From Porphyra umbilicalis (Eukaryota; Rhodophyta; Bangiophyceae; Bangiales; Bangiaceae): a stretch of 64,000 nt of DNA. Shown piece by piece: positions 62,694-64,000 of this stretch. The stretch lies in contig KV919080.1 in the NCBI GenBank assembly GCA_002049455.2, forward strand, positions 1-64,000, written 5' to 3'. Under the pieces are notes generated by a model that did no database searches, was not told the origin of the DNA, and saw nothing but the letters and a program-made list of their open reading frames with translations. How positions within the stretch are numbered: position 1 is the first letter of the stretch; each line of letters opens with the position of its first letter. Made by a program: the position numbers and the translations under genes.

Positions 62694-64000
62694 CTACAGG
62701 TCCTCAGAAAACGGCTCCCTATTAAACAACACAAAATGGAGGCCCTCTCTCCCAATTGTGGCGACAACTTCGGCCACGGCGCCGACTGGTACGTATCCGC
62801 ACGACCCGCCTAGCCCGAGGATACACTCAATCCCGTACTTGGTCGCCGCGTAACCATACCGGCCGGGGCGGTCCTTAGCCGACTTAACGCGCTCTACGTA
62901 GGCGAAGGCCATTGCTTGGCCATCAATGAACACGGCCGCGTAGTGTAAGATGGCCCCAAACGTTGAGACTGAGCGCTCCCCCACGGAACCGTCGGGGAGG
63001 AAGAAATCTTCTCGGGAGTTGATCCGTACCAAGTAGTTGCGGCGCCGGCGCTTGTCGCAGTCCGACCCGACAGGCCTAGATCCGGCAATTTTTCCGGACG
63101 CCAGCTTAGCTCGGTAGTACTTCTTAGCCAAAACCTGAAGAGGCACTTCGTCGGCGTTTTCTTGGATCAGCACTGCCCGCATACTGGAAAGCTCCGCCCC
63201 TTCAAGGCCCACCGGCTCGCTCCTAGGTGGTAGCAGCGCGCAGTCAGCGCCGACATCCTGAGGTACCTTCAGGCTGCCGCGAGGAAGACCGGGCGCCGTC
63301 CAACGTTTCTTAGTTGTTTCTGCCCATTCGGTGGGTAAGTATTGCTGGCCAAAGGAAGTAATGAGGTCGGCCTTGCATTCGCGCGTGACATTCTTGACGA
63401 GGGTGGCGTGCGGTCTTGAACTGGAGCGGATCAGCTTTCCCAGCGTCCCAATTTTCCGCTCCATCGGAAACTGCCAGACGACCCAGGCTGGGCCGCACGC
63501 GCGGAGCAGCGGAACAATGTCTAGAAGAGAAGAAATTGTAGACAGGCAGAGCGGTAACCGCTCGGCCGATCCGCGGTATATCTTATCGTAGTAGTTGGTC
63601 ACGAAGTACTTGAGATCGTTGTCAATCGACTGGATATCCGCCTCAGATACGCCCCTAGGTCGGAATAGCAGACGGCAGGCGCGGCTTAGTGCCATGAAGA
63701 TCTTGTAGAAGGCGCTTGGAATCCGACTTGCCAGCAGTACTTCTCCGCTGCACAGGATAAAGTGCATCCAGTCGACCGCCTTGAAGGACTTTTGATGGAT
63801 GTCGATATTTCTCAGAGATCTGGCCTGGGCCAGGGGCACCGTCTGGCGCGCCTCCCGCAGCTCCCGGCCGATGAGGGCCACCGTCGCCTTCGGTAAGAAG
63901 TAGTCTTCGTCCTTCTTGTTGTTTACCAGCTTAAGCCCAGCGAAGAGCTTCCACAGGTGCGGCACAACGTTTAGGAGCACCAAGTGCATGGTATCGTAGG
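62694..64000 (-). CDS. Tnp2-type transposase, copy 2, partial
   Basis: C-terminal 435 codons of the same transposase, open to the window edge, with no difference seen from copy 1. The N-terminal half lies outside the window. Retains the DxMH-adjacent region, FPMER block and C-terminus. Confidence 0.88.
   Translation of the reverse strand, partial: YDTMHLVLLNVVPHLWKLFAGLKLVNNKKDEDYFLPKATVALIGRELREARQTVPLAQARSLRNIDIHQKSFKAVDWMHFILCSGEVLLASRIPSAFYKIFMALSRACRLLFRPRGVSEADIQSIDNDLKYFVTNYYDKIYRGSAERLPLCLSTISSLLDIVPLLRACGPAWVVWQFPMERKIGTLGKLIRSSSRPHATLVKNVTRECKADLITSFGQQYLPTEWAETTKKRWTAPGLPRGSLKVPQDVGADCALLPPRSEPVGLEGAELSSMRAVLIQENADEVPLQVLAKKYYRAKLASGKIAGSRPVGSDCDKRRRRNYLVRINSREDFFLPDGSVGERSVSTFGAILHYAAVFIDGQAMAFAYVERVKSAKDRPGRYGYAATKYGIECILGLGGSCGYVPVGAVAEVVATIGREGLHFVLFNREPFSEDL

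Larger units (their letters stand above)
60178..64000 (-). mobile_element. CACTA/En-Spm-like DNA transposon, copy 2, cut by window end
   Basis: Same left terminal repeat (CCCTACTAGAAC...) and subterminal motif cluster as copy 1. Both genes continue in the same frames; the transposase runs off the window. Confidence 0.9.

Overview
The window looks like nuclear DNA of a photosynthetic eukaryote, most likely a GC-rich red alga of the Bangiophyceae (Porphyra/Pyropia type). The evidence is indirect. Genes are mostly intronless or have a few short introns of about 190-360 bp. Plastid-targeted Calvin-cycle and thylakoid proteins are nucleus-encoded and share an unusual N-terminus (MAFV or MAAFV). 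Coding DNA is extremely GC-rich, with long G/C homopolymers, and is interspersed with more AT-balanced transposon DNA. There is a eukaryotic tRNA gene with Pol III boxes, and the other housekeeping genes are clearly eukaryotic (SUMO E1 subunit, HYPK, UTP6, MPV17/PMP22, sterol C4 oxidase).

Layout. 1.9-15.1 kb is a host-gene block: mitochondrial dihydrolipoamide dehydrogenase (+), a four-exon MPV17/PMP22 membrane protein (-), a C4-sterol methyl-oxidase-like enzyme (-), a tRNA-Trp gene with an enlarged D-arm, plastid sedoheptulose-1,7-bisphosphatase (-), SUMO-activating subunit AOS1/SAE1 (+) and a one-helix LHC-like protein (-). Three small inverted-repeat elements lie between them. 15.2-30 kb is gene-poor and made of mobile or repeat DNA: a dead IS630/Tc1-mariner transposase, a 329-bp tandem repeat, a pair of 272-bp direct repeats with unknown ORFs between and beside them, and a broken DDE-transposase-like gene of a family I cannot name. 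30-51.4 kb is host DNA again: a secreted Cys-rich protein with an in-frame TAG, a Cys-free plastid protein that may be a phycobilisome linker, a second one-helix protein paralogous to the first, a low-complexity Ser-phosphosite protein, peroxiredoxin Q, HYPK, a secreted animal-type haem peroxidase, UTP6 and a bZIP factor.

51.5-64 kb is a tandem duplication with a 7.5-kb unit. Each unit is 1.15 kb of bZIP-upstream DNA (X) followed by a 6.36-kb CACTA/En-Spm-like DNA transposon. The transposon has a 912-aa Tnp2-type transposase, a second Pro/Ala-rich ORF, imperfect terminal inverted repeats starting CCCTAC, and clusters of a 10-bp subterminal motif. The duplication breakpoint falls exactly at the transposon end.

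Functional links are modest. SBPase, the two one-helix proteins and the Cys-free plastid protein all serve photosynthesis. Dihydrolipoamide dehydrogenase serves the mitochondrial 2-oxoacid dehydrogenase complexes. The remaining genes are unrelated housekeeping functions. At least five genes (AOS1, HYPK, peroxidase, UTP6, bZIP) change reading frame at G/C homopolymers, so either the assembly has run-length errors or these runs are really unstable.
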